Below, one piece after another: positions 1 to 12,345 of a stretch of 64,000 nucleotides of DNA (positions are counted from its first letter, which is position 1; each line of letters starts with the position of its first letter). The DNA is from Xenia sp. Carnegie-2017. Its lineage: Eukaryota > Cnidaria > Anthozoa > Malacalcyonacea > Xeniidae. Position numbers and translations under genes: made by a program. The stretch lies in assembly GCF_021976095.1 (NCBI RefSeq), contig NW_025813482.1:5741356-5805355 (forward strand), in the 5' to 3' direction. Under the pieces are notes generated by a model, which saw nothing but the letters and a program-made list of their open reading frames with translations, searched no databases and was not told the origin of the DNA.

Positions 1-2220
1 GTATTTTGTGCCGTCAAGTTCCTTCTGTTCGAAAGATAAAAAAAATTATAAAAGATGATATCAGAACAGAATTGGAAGCCGTTCCTGCGAGCATTAATAA
101 AGCAGTATATTTTATGAAGTAAGCTACCTTTAGGCAGGCTATGTCCAACTACAGGGTATGGGATGAACACGTATACAAAACCTCCTTTTTTTGAAATCAA
201 CCGACATTTACGTAGAATTACCATGATCCAAGAAGCCGTAAACGCAATTGAATACAATAAAACATCAAATTGCACATACTGCACATTGCAGATCCCATGC
301 TAGGAAACTCAGTTCAATGACGTTTAAACCTTCTTGGAAATCATTCACTCTTGAATCATGAAAATTTAAATGTTGGATGACTACAAAGACAAGAAGTTTT
401 TTTATACATCTTGTATGTTACAGCTATAGCCACTATAAAAAGTTTATTCCTTCGTTCGTGTTCCATTGTTTCATTCATATCATTGATCTCTGCATGTGGA
501 CTGGATGTATATACGTAAACTCGTGTTATTTTCCATTTTGGGAAATCACTTCATGAATAAAGACCATGATATTTCATATGTAAATGTAAATTTCCTGATC
601 ATTGCAGAAAATATTTTCATTAGAGTGACATGCATATTGTTAAGCTCCTTTTTTGGCAGTAGTTCATGGAGGTTAGTCCTTCAACAATGATCAATGTACA
701 TAAAACCACATGCATTAATGGTCTATTTCAAAACTTTTTGGTCAACAAAAAATAACAAAGTATCTTTCCTGTATAATTCAATTCATCATCTTTATTACTG
801 TAGTATCTAAACAGAAGTTTGGAAGTCTGTATTCCTTGATTAAAATAATCCTTTTATGCTCAACAATGAGTTGAAAATTAATTAATTGTATGTATTGATA
901 CATATTTCTGTTCATGTACATGGTTTGCATTGTAAGCTAAATATGGAAAAATGCTTCCTCCTTTTATCACATCATTCATGAATGCATTGCCTTTTGTGAT
1001 GCAAATAATTCACAAATTGTACTTTAGAAACAAAATCAAAAAATGACATGGCTCATTGGATATTCTCTACTTATAAGCAAAAATTTACGTTGGAGTTTAA
1101 TTGGCATCATGGTTTTGCTTTCTTGTGATGAAATTATTTTGTCCATATAATAAAACCTTTATCGAAAAAGCCAAATACCTAGAAACTTTTCTAAGTTTTA
1201 AGTTTTATGATGTCTATCAGAAGAGTAATCAAAAATACAAGTATCTACATCATTTGAAACAAAACCCATTTTTACACTCTGTAATGTGGCATATGTAACA
1301 GGACCAAATTTGTGGGCTAGCTATGTCAGTATGATTCACACTTCTACACATATTTCTTTCTACATAATTAATGTTCCAAATTTTGATGATACAATTGAGG
1401 AAGTGCATTGACAAAGAGTTTTGGAAACTTGTCTTTTCAAAACTTAGTGACTGAGCAAATTACTTATCTAATTATGACCATGATAAATTTACACAAGAGA
1501 CATACATAGTTGATAATGTTGAAATCCAATTATGCATATGAATTCCCATTAAATAAATGGCTTTATGTGTTTTAAAATTTTTATCCAATAGGTATGTAGT
1601 GTAGAACATTTAGTTCTTGTAAATGTTAATTTAAAAACTAAAATAAATTCATTAAGAATAAAAAATCTATGGCAATCATTCCAAAAGCTTTACTTTGTAG
1701 TCTCATTGCTGCCTTAAAGCCAGCACAACATAATTTTCCAATTATTCAGTCAATCTGGTGTGCAAATTTAAAACATAAATAAATACTTGTTGGTTGAGAA
1801 AAAAATCATCTCATTGACCAGCAGAAAGTATTTGTGCAACTTCTTTGTTTTATATTAAAAGCAAAAGTATCCATTTGATAGCTTATAAATTTTAAAGGCC
1901 AATATAAAACAGTTTATTTATTTTAAACACTTTAAACATTAATCACTGTTTCCTCAAGCTTTTGCTGATGTACATATATACCATATTTTTATGTGCCAGA
2001 ATTGGGAATCTTAGCTTTATCATTTGTGGTATCAGTAAGATCTCTAAAGTTTGGTCTAACAATGGACTTCATTGTTATATACTCACTCAATGACATAAAT
2101 AATTAATTTTTCAACCAATTTATTTAATGCCTTAATATGAAAAGACAGAATAATCAATCAACAATACCAATGAAATTTAAGTTATAATAAAATATCTTCA
2201 GAAAGCTTATGTCAACTTAC
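1..2220. other. Non-coding stretch left of ORMDL exon 1
   Basis: No convincing coding exon, RNA gene or transposon terminus seen. It probably includes intron 1 of the minus-strand ORMDL gene, because a splice donor faces into it at 2215-2220. I looked for the next ORMDL exon (the conserved T-H-W-E-Q-M region) on the minus strand and did not find it, so it should lie beyond the left edge. Short open frames here are AT-rich and lack recognisable motifs. Confidence 0.6.
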
Positions 2221-2394
2221 AATGCAATGTATAATGCTTGTGAGAGTCCATGCCGTTGCTGTGCCAATAAAAGGTATACTGAGAATGGCTAAATGTGTAA
2301 TGCATACGACAACAGCATACGTCAACCACGATCCTCTGCCTTCAAGCCACGATTCGTTTGGATTAAAACGACTATGAGGCGCTTTTTCCGCCAT
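2221..2394 (-). CDS. ORMDL: ORM1-like (ORMDL) sphingolipid regulator, first coding exon only
   Basis: Known role of the family: ER membrane proteins that bind serine palmitoyltransferase and restrain sphingolipid synthesis. The exon encodes about 58 residues from the ATG at 2394. It shows the ORMDL N-terminal pattern: N-P-N, then S-R/G-R-G-S-W-L-T-Y, a first membrane segment (AVVVCITHLAILSIPFIG) and then W-T-L-T-S-I-I-H. This matches the start of animal ORMDL1-3, which are about 153 residues long. A clean donor GTAAGT follows on the minus strand (2215-2220), so the remaining two thirds lie in exons outside the window. The ATG is preceded by an in-frame TTG codon that is not needed. The gene lies head-to-tail with SLC23-A, with about 560 bp between them. 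Identification is strong; completeness cannot be judged. Confidence 0.85.
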
Positions 2395-2952
2395 TCTCAA
2401 ACTAAATCTTGTACATTTACTGATACCACCACTTGCACGATTTTATAAAGAAATATCGGCTTTGTTCAAACCTGGCCAATCTTGAATGGTCAAAGTCAAT
2501 TCCAAGTTTCGAACAAGTTTGGATTCAAGTTTTTAACTTGTGTGAAGTCGGATGATGACGTATATTGTCGTATATCTGTCGTCGTTCAGTCGTTCAGAGC
2601 CGTTCGCACGTTCACGGTTCACCATTCTTCATTTTAAGCTTTTATTACAATGTTCATTACACACTTTCACGCGTTTCTGATCGATGAATTCTCTTAAAAT
2701 CAACTTGAACAAAGTTTTGAAAAGCCATTTTTTAATTTAACATTACTTTCGTATTATAGAATAGAAATATTATTTCGAGTAAGTATATGGTGAATGTTTT
2801 CATGTGATGAATACAGTTTTCTATACATGGCTATAAACGATTTTAAAGAAATAAGATAATAAAAAACTTGAACAAACTTTAAACTTATGTTGACATACAT
2901 AATTATGCTATAAAAACCAGCTGAGTGATGACCTAGTTGATGACCATCGAAT
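2395..2952. other. Intergenic: ORMDL upstream region and SLC23-A 3' flank
   Basis: No ORF of interest. The part just upstream of ORMDL is GC-richer (2540-2640) with repeated CGTTC/GTCGT words, as expected for a promoter/5'UTR, but I see no defined TATA box. The right part should contain the SLC23-A 3'UTR. Confidence 0.4.
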
Positions 2953-5900
2953 TTACATGACAATTCCCATGTTATTGCTTCCCCTTTCGGTCAAATCAAA
3001 ACTTGTGATTGTATCATCGTAATATGGCAAGAACGGAATAAATTTAGAAAACTTTGACTTATTGAAAATGCCAAATGGTAGATCGTAAACATGAATGGAT
3101 GCCACATTCGATGTCGTTCGATCAGCAGTGAGCTTGCGCCATTTTTTTATTCCTCTTTCTTCAGCAGTTCCTGGAATGAGGTTGTCTAGGAGGCAAGCAA
3201 GTATACCACCAACAGCCATACTTGTCTTCAATAAGACTGTGAATATTTGATCCAACTCATCAACACCTTTCATATAAAAAAATTAAAATATTTGAACCTT
3301 TTTTGGCACACATTGCACAAAGTATAGTGGAATATAGGAAATTGGCAAATTTCAAATGTTTAGCTAATCCAAAGCACAATATGACATTTTTTGACCGTCG
3401 AAAAAGTAAAAAATATATCTGCAAGTTAACTATGGGAAATTAGCTAACAAACTTCACATAAACCTGATACTTATGGCAATCTTACCTGTATCAATGACAC
3501 CCGCATTCTTATTAAGATAATCTGGTATCACCAAGCCCATAATAATTGCAAAGCCAATAATAAAAAGATTGCGCACGGAATTCAAATCAACAAATTGCAA
3601 ATTAGATATTCCAACGGCAGTTATAAGACCAAACATAACACAAAAGATTCCACCGATGACAGGATCAGGAATGGTAGAGAACAAAGCTCCAAATTTTCCA
3701 ATTAATGCAAGTATAATCATAAGAATTGCACCACATTGAACAACTCGTCTACTGCCAACCTAAAATATGTAATAACATTAATAATATAAAATAATAAACA
3801 AATAACATTTCCTACACAATTACATTAATATCTAAATAACACAAAACTTTCTCTGAATATCAATTGCATAAAGCCAAAAACATGAAAAAATAAAATCCAC
3901 CTTTGTAATGCCCAGGGCTCCAATGTTTTCACTAAAAGAAGTTGTTGCATTTCCAGTACCAATTGCCCCTGCAAGTAAACATGCAACACCTTCGACACCA
4001 ATGCCGCGGTTTATTGCGTGTGGTGGTGGCGGTGGTGCTCCAGACAGTCGTGCGCATGCGTAATAGTCTCCAACAGATTCAATCACTCCTGCAATCACTC
4101 CTGCAAGCATTCCAAATACACCAGCTAAACTGATTGTAGGAGTTCCCCATTGACCTAAAAGATAATTGTTCACACGTGTAAGTTAGAACTTGAGAAATCC
4201 CTGAGACCTTTCACTTATTTATTCACTAACAGCTTCGTTTGAACAAGTATCAAAAAAAGTCACATATACCGGGATATGGGACTCTAAACCAAGGAGACTG
4301 TGAAAGTACAGATGATCTTGAGTCGGTTCGGGCTTTTGAAGTTGCAGAGAAAACATCTGTCTCGGTCAAGATGGCACAAAATATCCAGCTCACAATAATT
4401 GCAATAACAACCTTTAAAATAAAGTTGAATGGCTAACTTATGAATGATAAGCGGATAATTATTGATTAAATTAATAATTAATGGCCAATTAAAGGACCAT
4501 TTTTTATTGTCAAGTCAACTTGGTTGAGTAAAATTCATATTCCTTAATTTAGTCACAATGAAACACTCACGGGAAACAATCCAAATATAGCAACACCCGT
4601 TGTATGAAAACCTTTAAGTCTGGAGTACGTGGGTATAGGAATCTTCACCCGAGGTAGAAACTGAGAGCAAATTACGATAACAGCAATTGTTCTAGAAATG
4701 GAAAATTATTAAAGCAAGTTTGAAAAAGAAGCATGATCCAAATTTTTTTAAACGAATCAAAGCATTGACCGTGAAATAATTGTACACGTTAAAATTTTTA
4801 AATTGATATCTTTTTGATCACGTTAATGACATTCATACCAAGACGAATTTGGAGATACGTTTAAAAAAACAGGACTTTAGGCTTTACATTTGTTTGTCAT
4901 GACATTTACTTTATGATTCAGGAAAGGGGTTTTAGACAATGTCCCATTTACTGTTTGCAAAGCAGCTCATGCAACTGAAGTGTCTACTCTAATCTATTGT
5001 AAATTTGAGTAACTATACTATTACTGGTGTTACCATTCCATCATTCTATTATCAAGATCCATCTTTATAAATGAGAACTTTTGAAAAAACTATTGGTTTA
5101 GTGTGAGTAAAGTAAAGGTAAAACTCTTATTGGCTACCATATCAGCAAAATTTAAATAATCTGGAATGACGTTGATTGACTGATAACTTGAGATTCTAGT
5201 GACCAAAAAGGAGTCCAAAAACGAGCCTTTTATTGGTCAATGGCTAGATCAGAAAATTTGTAACAAGAGAAAGCTGCTAGTCTGATGCACTACCGAGTTC
5301 TCATAAAAACATTTTTGTTGCTTATGACGTCATCGATGAGGCAATATTTGTTTTACATGCTGCGAAATATTGCTAATGTGCTCACGAAATTTCCTGGATC
5401 CGATTCTGATTAACTAACACGTAACAATAATAAATTGATTGGAAATATATCTTATACATTGATCTGTTTAAAAACTTCTGTATTTTGTAACTTCTGTATT
5501 TTGAGTGTTCTGCTATTTTTCAGACCTCCTGTATTGTATCTTTAGACTACTTACAGTGACAGAGTATCTCGTGTTCTTTTCACTGAACTATGTATCCCCC
5601 ACCAATTCAGTGATGTATTACATAAAGTGAATTTTTTGAAAGAAATGAATGCATATTGCATACTTACAAGACTGTAATCCCCCAATGAGTACCTAGATAG
5701 AAAAAAATAAGTTATGTAGAAAAAAATATTCAACACACATTCAATTGTCCCCCCCCCCTGGTTGATGTTTACGAAGTTGACAAAAACAAGCCTTACATAG
5801 ATTAGCAACCTGAGGCAATAAAAATCAAACTCTGGTACGTTCAGTGAAATTTAAGATTACGTGTGTCTAAAGTGCATTTTTAAGTTGTTTTATTATATGG

Positions 5901-8900
5901 CAAGGCTCACTTCCGGCAAAATGGGTTTAAAATGTTATTACAAAGATAATATATCCTAAAAAATTAGAAAAATCGAATGCTGTACACAAAGGTTCTTTTT
6001 CATTATGCATACTCAAAACTTATAAATTTTTTCAGAATTCGTGCAAATTTACTAAATTGCCGTCTATATTATTATACAGAATCAGTGCAAATAAGTGCTT
6101 GCAATTTTAAATAACTGCATTGACAAATTTATGCAAATGTGCCTTATTATATGTTCCACAAATTTGCAGGCGTACAATTTTTTTCTTCTAACAGAATGGC
6201 TATAATCATGTACTATAAAAATGTATGCAGCACTTAAGAAATAATAGATGTTTACTGTGTTTGCACGGGCTTATACAAACCGAGGAGACCTTTGAGAGAA
6301 CTCGAGAGCAGATCAGTGCAAGCCCGAGACCGAAGGTCGAGGGTTGCACATGCTCAAGAGTTCTGGAAAACGTCTTCGAGGATTGCATAAGCCAGTGCAA
6401 ACACGAGAAACATCTTTCATTTCTTTTATAAAATAACAATAATGGGAATAAGACAAACGTTTCAATTTTTCCCCTAAAATGTATCTATCATGTATCTATC
6501 ATGATCAATTTGGAAATTCTCTTTGACTGACTGATTGCTTTTATTAATTTGATTGGTTGAGCTCAGATTTGTTTTGCACAGGCTAATGCAAACACGGCTC
6601 TAGACCAATCACCGCACACATTTTATTGTTTTTATTTTATAATTAGCATTAAAACAGAAAACTGTTCGAGACAATAAGACGTTGGCGACCAATCAACAAA
6701 CTTTCACACATTAGAGATCAGTAATGTCATGGCGTATAAACATTAAATGATTTTTCTATCTAGCTATAGTTCATAGTTCATAGTTCATATACCTGCATAG
6801 TTAGAGCAAACTGGAAACAATGACAAGCCAACCAATGCAATTGTCGGTGCAACTGTTATAGGACCGATAAAACGCAAAAGAAAACCGATCAGTCCGGTAA
6901 AGCCAATAAAGATTTGAAATAAAGACGATATCATGACAGCCCCTTGAACCTAAAACCAAATAACAAAAGATTTTCATGTGTTCATAAACGTCTAATACCT
7001 TTGTTAGATTCATTGTAAAAATGCCCAGAGTAAAAAATCCACCCAAACTGAACAAAATAAAATTTTGTTTAAGCAAAGAAAGAAATGTTTTCGTAATTGG
7101 GTACAAACAAACTGAAATGGAAAGAAATGACATGAACTGAATAAAATTGACTCTATCCATTCCAATGAAAGAGAACACAATAAAACATAAATATAAACGA
7201 GCTCTTTTCACATTTGCAGAAGCAATTTCATGCTCCATGCATTCAAAGGGTGTAGCCTGCTATTTACTCTTTTTTTAACGCGCAAATTATTTTTTGTTTA
7301 ATAATTGATGATGATAATGTTTTAAAAATTTTCATGGTAGAACTAAAGCGTAGATTCTATCTACGCGACTAAGGTGTAATGACAGGGGAAAAACATTCAA
7401 CACATTACGAATTAGGAATGTTTATAAAAGTTTAAATAATTTGACACATAAATGTTAAGACCAAAGTTGAAATGGCAGTTCGTTGCAGTTGCCTCATGTG
7501 CAGGAAATTGAAACAAAGTTGTACAATATTTTGGGATTTCGTAAATGATCCAATGAGCGTTTGTACCTAATAAATGTACGACCTTTTGTCTTGAATTATC
7601 TATGAATAAGACTGTACCAGAGAAGTTAGTCTACTACTCGCGTCATGCTTGAATTCCCTCCTTAAGATTACATTTAAAAAACATTTGACGAAATTTTTTC
7701 AGACGGAAATGACTCTCTCTCTCTCTCTCATGAAATACCTCTCGCATACGAATTTTCCAAACTTCGTCTAAGTCCAAGGTAGTGTTGCTGTCTATGAAAT
7801 TAAACACATTATACGTTATGTAATGTTAGTATTTCACAATCTATGTTGTAGATTATGTCATATGTTGCATTCTTATGTCACATTACGTCACGCGTCAAAC
7901 TGTGTTTTCAACATCAATGTAAGTTTTTTAATCAAAGTACGTTTTCTTACTGGAAAATTAGTTGCTAAAAAGACAAACAACGTAACAGTGGGCATTAAAT
8001 GACAGCCACGTTTGAAAACAGAAGAAAGCACGTCCAGAAAAGAAAGATTAGCTAGTCAAAACTTCAACTTTACATTGAATGCTATAGTGACGTATGATAT
8101 TCAATTCAGTTCACAATTCCAGTTAAAAGCGGTGTACAAACCTTTTAATCCTGGAGGACACTTAAATTTAGGCAGGGACAGAAGAGCAAAAGTTGGTACC
8201 AGGTAGGAGAATGTACTGCCTTGAACTATTGGAAGCCTAAAAAATTTTGTTAGGTTTATTATGTGATTTAAAGTAAAACATTGCAAAGGTATAGCGGACC
8301 GAACAAATCATATGAGCCTAATAGAGAATAATTTTCAGTAAAAATAACAATTAAATTCGTATAAAATAAAACAGAGCCAAATGTCAAAAAGATTTGTAAA
8401 GACATAAAGCAATGTTTTGTTGAAAGCTACATTTCGTTTTTACCCTCGGTAAATATTGCAATTTTGATTAAAGCTGCTCTGCATTGCATCCATAATGCAA
8501 AATCAGCCTTACACAGGTGATTAAAAGACAATGGTTTTAGAAAATTGATTTCAGTGATTAGATAAACTAACTACGTATATTAAAATACCATGGGCGATTA
8601 CATTTAAATAGACATTTTGAACGCAAAAAAGATGTGTTTTATACAGGAACGACTAATCAACTATTTACGTAAGACTGTAAGAGAAGGGGCATTGCAGAAA
8701 AGGGCTAGGTTAAGTTATGCGTGTTTATATAGAATATGGGCTTGTCTTATGAAGACAAAACTGAGTACGCTCACAAAAATTGGTTCATGTAAAAAAATAT
8801 TGTCAAGGAAACGATGTTGACATCACATAACATTCTGGCTGTCAAAGTTAAGAAAGCTAGACTGATTGAGATAAAGTAAAATGGAAGGTGTGAAACCACG

Positions 8901-9989
8901 CAAGCAATAAGGATGATACTGTGGGGGTTGGAAAAAAAATCAATGCCTGCTGTTCTCTGTGTATAAACATGTTTATGTACAAATTTTCACTGCTATGTTA
9001 TATTTCTTGATCAGTTTATATTTGACATATGATTAAATATGAAATGCTACTTTCATTAGAGCATTTACGTACAAAAGTATTAATATGATAATGTCTTTTT
9101 AGCAACAATTAGTTTCTAAACGAATCTGTTTCGGTTTATTCATCCTAGATAGTCCAAAATCTTAAACAAGAATCGCTACAGTGAAATTAGTGGGTTTAAT
9201 TTAAATGACGTTTTTTACTAAATAATGAGTCCCGACTTTTATTATGCATAATTGTACTTATTTCAAAGTCTTGAAGTGAACTATGTAGGTATGCATTTAT
9301 CTATGTTATTTTCAGTACTTTGTTGTTACAAATACTTTTTTCACAACTATGATTCTGGATTTGTACTCAAGGAGATTTAATACCCATTGTTACCTGTTAC
9401 CAAAAGTTGTTTGTAAAAGAGTGGCTATACCACACGTGAAGAATATGGTAGATATCAGCTTTCCGACAACCAGATCATCCGTAACACATAATGCTGGTGC
9501 AATGATGATTGGAACCGATAATGTTGCTCCAAACATTGTAAGATAGTGCTGCCAGATAAAAAAAAAACCAACAAATTTATGCACTGGTTTGATTCGGGAA
9601 TGTAATGTGTAGCATTGAAAAGCCACATAATTTTGATGTTGAACACTACATTAAGTTATTGAAAAAAAAATCACAAAGCACTAACTCTTTTGTAATCACG
9701 TGTCAAAAAGATGACGTATTTACCTCTGCCAGCAGAAACTTTGGGTGGATAACTTCAAGTTTGGCAGCAAAGCCCAAAAGTATATAATAGCTGGATTGAC
9801 AACTGAGTAACTTTATATATGTAACAGAACAATTGATAACAGCATGCATATTTCGATTGCTCAGTTTACCTGAAATCCCAACAACAAAGCAAGATACCAT
9901 GGCGGTGTTTCATCAATTCTATAGTTCAATGTAATAGCATCAACATCTGACGTGCTGCTTTCTTCTTTATGTTCATCTTTTGTCGTCAT
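2953..9989 (-). CDS. SLC23 nucleobase/ascorbate transporter, paralogue A (11 exons, 569 aa)
   Basis: Exons on the minus strand: 9870-9989, 9394-9548, 8142-8236, 7739-7791, 6793-6949, 5668-5692, 4571-4691, 4270-4411, 3901-4154, 3486-3759, 2953-3266. Phases sum to 570 codons including the stop. The family moves nucleobases or ascorbate across the plasma membrane with Na+ or H+. Seen: the QH-type motif after exon 2's start (H-Y-L-T-M-F-G-A-T), the acidic TM8 motif ([10 protein letters not shown]) and the NAT signature [11 protein letters not shown] before V-G-S-R-R-V. The first signature residue is E, not the P of vertebrate ascorbate carriers. The start is the ATG at 9989, aligned with B and C; an upstream in-frame ATG at 10046 precedes a likely splice acceptor. 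The C-terminal tail differs from B and C. This is the most diverged of the three copies at its 5' exons. Confidence 0.88.
6227..6430. repeat. About 200-bp palindromic foldback repeat in SLC23-A intron 5
   Basis: The left arm (from about 6230) and the right arm (to about 6430) are imperfect reverse complements. Both contain G-T-G-T-T-T-G-C-A-C, G-C-T-T-A-T-(A/G)-C-A-A and a C-T-C-G-A-G-rich core, so open frames on both strands look alike. Half copies occur at 24775-24915 and 58685-58830. It is probably a foldback MITE; I could not fix a target-site duplication. Confidence 0.6.
7711..7730. repeat. (CT)n microsatellite beside SLC23-A exon 4
   Basis: About nine CT units lie immediately 3' (in gene orientation) of the exon 4 donor, within intron 4. 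Confidence 0.85.
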
Positions 9990-11735
9990 TTTGAATTTCT
10001 TTTCTTCGATCCTTAGTAAAGAAAAGACGTCAAAAACGTTTTTCATAGATTACGCTTTTTTATTTGGGTAATTGAGATCGAACGCAACTAAAAAAGCGAT
10101 TAATATTATTCACTATGCAACCACAGATCAATTTATGTAGCTATAAAAATAAAGTTTGTTCAATTTGTCGGCAAGGATTGTCGTTTTAATGGACTATCGA
10201 TCGAAGCGTTTTTTTATCAACTTTTTTTACCAGACAAGTGGGATTTACGATGAACTGTGTACGAAACGTCAATTAAATTATTGGATTACAACCGACCTCT
10301 AAGGAATTATTGAACAATGTGGCCTTTAATAAAAGCATTAATAAAATTTTCTTTTATATTTGACCGCCAATATGGCAGCTATGACGTAACATGAAATCCA
10401 CTAATAGTTGCACCTTAGGACTCTTTTTTCTTAGCCTATGACAGTGTTTAAAATAAATGTTTTAAAAATCGTTGCCGAGATTAATTTTCTTCCTTCGAAT
10501 ACATCAGTGTTTTTCATGATTTTGCGATACTAATGACCTGGAAATAATATTTTTCAGTCCAACTACAGTAGGAATTCTTTGTTGAAATTTTTTGTGTGTC
10601 GCATGTCTAAAAAATTACTTGTGAGATTATAAGCAAACCGCAGCCGGTAAATTAATTGAATATAGATTATAATTTAGTACATTCCAACATTCTTTTTCCT
10701 CGTATTCATAGCACAAAATCATTGGAAATAGAAGAAAAAGTTTCACCCAAAGATGAAGTAAATAATACCAAAAATTAGAAAGAAAAAACAACTAAAAGTA
10801 TTCAAAAAAGAGCCACTACAATTTGACTTATTATTCATGCGCATACGGTGAATGTGTAATATTTGCCAGAAAAGATGTGAGAGGATAGTTAAAGTTAAAT
10901 TAGTGTTACTTAAATACTAATTTAAGCAGAAGTACGAATATCATTGCTTGCAAGTTGTAACCAATCATTTGAAAATGGATTTCATGGTCAATTGCCCCTA
11001 ACAATTAATAATTTTCTAATCTTCCGCAGCTATAATAATAAAATTCACTAGAGTGAGCATGTGTTTATCATTTCAATAGTTAAAAACTTGGTATTTTCTA
11101 TAATCGTGCTCATGACCACTTGGATTTAACGATCAATAATTGATCAGTGTTAAAGTGCCAGCCACGCTTTATTACGCAGCACAAATTTTTATCGAGAAAA
11201 ATAACGAATAGTGAATTGGTCCATCATTGACTTACCGTTCTAACAAGAACGAGTTTGCCAGTAGGATTTGTTACGCGCTTGTTTAGTCGAGTTCAGACGC
11301 TCTTCTCTCACTCTATCGGGAAAGTGACAATCCCCAATAAATACTTAACTGCATTCTTGTATTTCCGTTTCTGAATGCACGAGTGATTTTTAGTTGAAGA
11401 GACTTGCCGAGCGGGTAAAGTGGAACAGCAACAACATATAGTGGAAAATTGTTAACTATATCATATAAATCTATTTTTACAGTTTTCCACTTTTCGATTT
11501 ACAAACTTTGTGGCTCTAATACCATGTTGAGCAGTAATGTTATATTTGTTGTAAGAATTTGACTTACAACTATATAAAACTGATTCTAACCAAATTGTAA
11601 AGTTTTTCTGATTCTCTCAAATTTATCGATTTCAGAAGTTTGTCACTTTTCAAAGTTCGGTTGCATTCAATATTGGAAATTACACTTTCAAAGGTAAAAT
11701 ATAAATTAGTTTGTAAAATATAAATTGTTTTATAG
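9990..11735. other. Intergenic upstream of SLC23-A
   Basis: No protein-coding ORF is supported. The part next to the gene contains a likely acceptor on the minus strand (…TACTAAG, then GATCGAAG), about 30 bp upstream of the ATG, implying a non-coding first exon further right. A candidate for it is at 11237-11400. The rest is AT-rich and featureless. Confidence 0.5.
11237..11400 (-). promoter_or_regulatory. Candidate 5' non-coding exon and promoter of SLC23-A
   Basis: On the minus strand the segment ends in T-T-C-T-T-G-T-T-A-G-A-A-C-G followed by the donor GTAAGTC. Two segments at 62208-62345 and 62637-62835 share this donor-proximal motif, an upstream GTAAACTATTTA-like word and C-A-G-A-A-A-C-(C/G)-G-A-A. 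All lie upstream of SLC23 genes in the same orientation. I infer a spliced leader-type 5'UTR exon for the SLC23 genes; transcript data would settle it. Confidence 0.45.
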
Positions 11736-12345
11736 TACAGAGTGTTCAAAAAAGTTTTTAAGGAATTAAAGTATTGTGATAATTTCAATGTGTATCATTA
11801 TGCTAAGCCACGGGTGCATAAAGTATTGTGGATTGTCAGCTATGTGCATATATTACATATTTCTGGCAGGGCCGCGTTTAAACCTCGGGGCCCCAAATTA
11901 TTGCCTCTATAGCGACCTAAAATTGCAGTTAGAAGATGAATGTAAGTGACTGAGTTCAAATCAGCGATTTGCACAGACTAAAGCAGTTAAATAGAAAAGG
12001 AAAAGTTCATTTCCTTTGATATACAAAAATATAATCGTAAAACACAACATGAGATGCATGATAACATATCAAAAGTTCAATTCAGAATTTTTTGATACAC
12101 TCAGTGTATAGCGTTATTTACTTTTAGCCTAAATCGTAGGGCCTATAAAACATGCAGGACCCGTGGAATTTGCCGCATTTGCCCCAATGTAAACTCGGCA
12201 CTTATTTCTGCTCTTGAGAATTTAACATTACTTCTAACAGCTAAACATGCACGACAGTGTACACGCGCGTTTACCATGGTGATCACGAATAGAAAAATTT
12301 CATATTAGGATAACTTCTATGTCTTCTTTTCTTATACACCCTGTA
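11736..12345. mobile_element. Mariner-like non-autonomous element, copy 1
   Basis: The left end is TACAGAGTGTTCAAAAAAG and the right end reads, inverted, TACAGGGTGTATAAG, a typical mariner-type terminal pattern at TA targets. About 610 bp with no transposase. A GC-richer inner block (about 11867-12204, starting CAGGGCCGCG and ending in TTTACACTCGGCAC-like sequence) may be a second, nested MITE. A near-identical copy is at 28563-29170, where it forms the boundary of the tandem duplication. Confidence 0.65.

Noticed and set aside
6206-6439. Overlapping plus- and minus-strand small proteins rich in cysteine
   Set aside because: They look alike because the DNA is palindromic; better explained as a foldback repeat.
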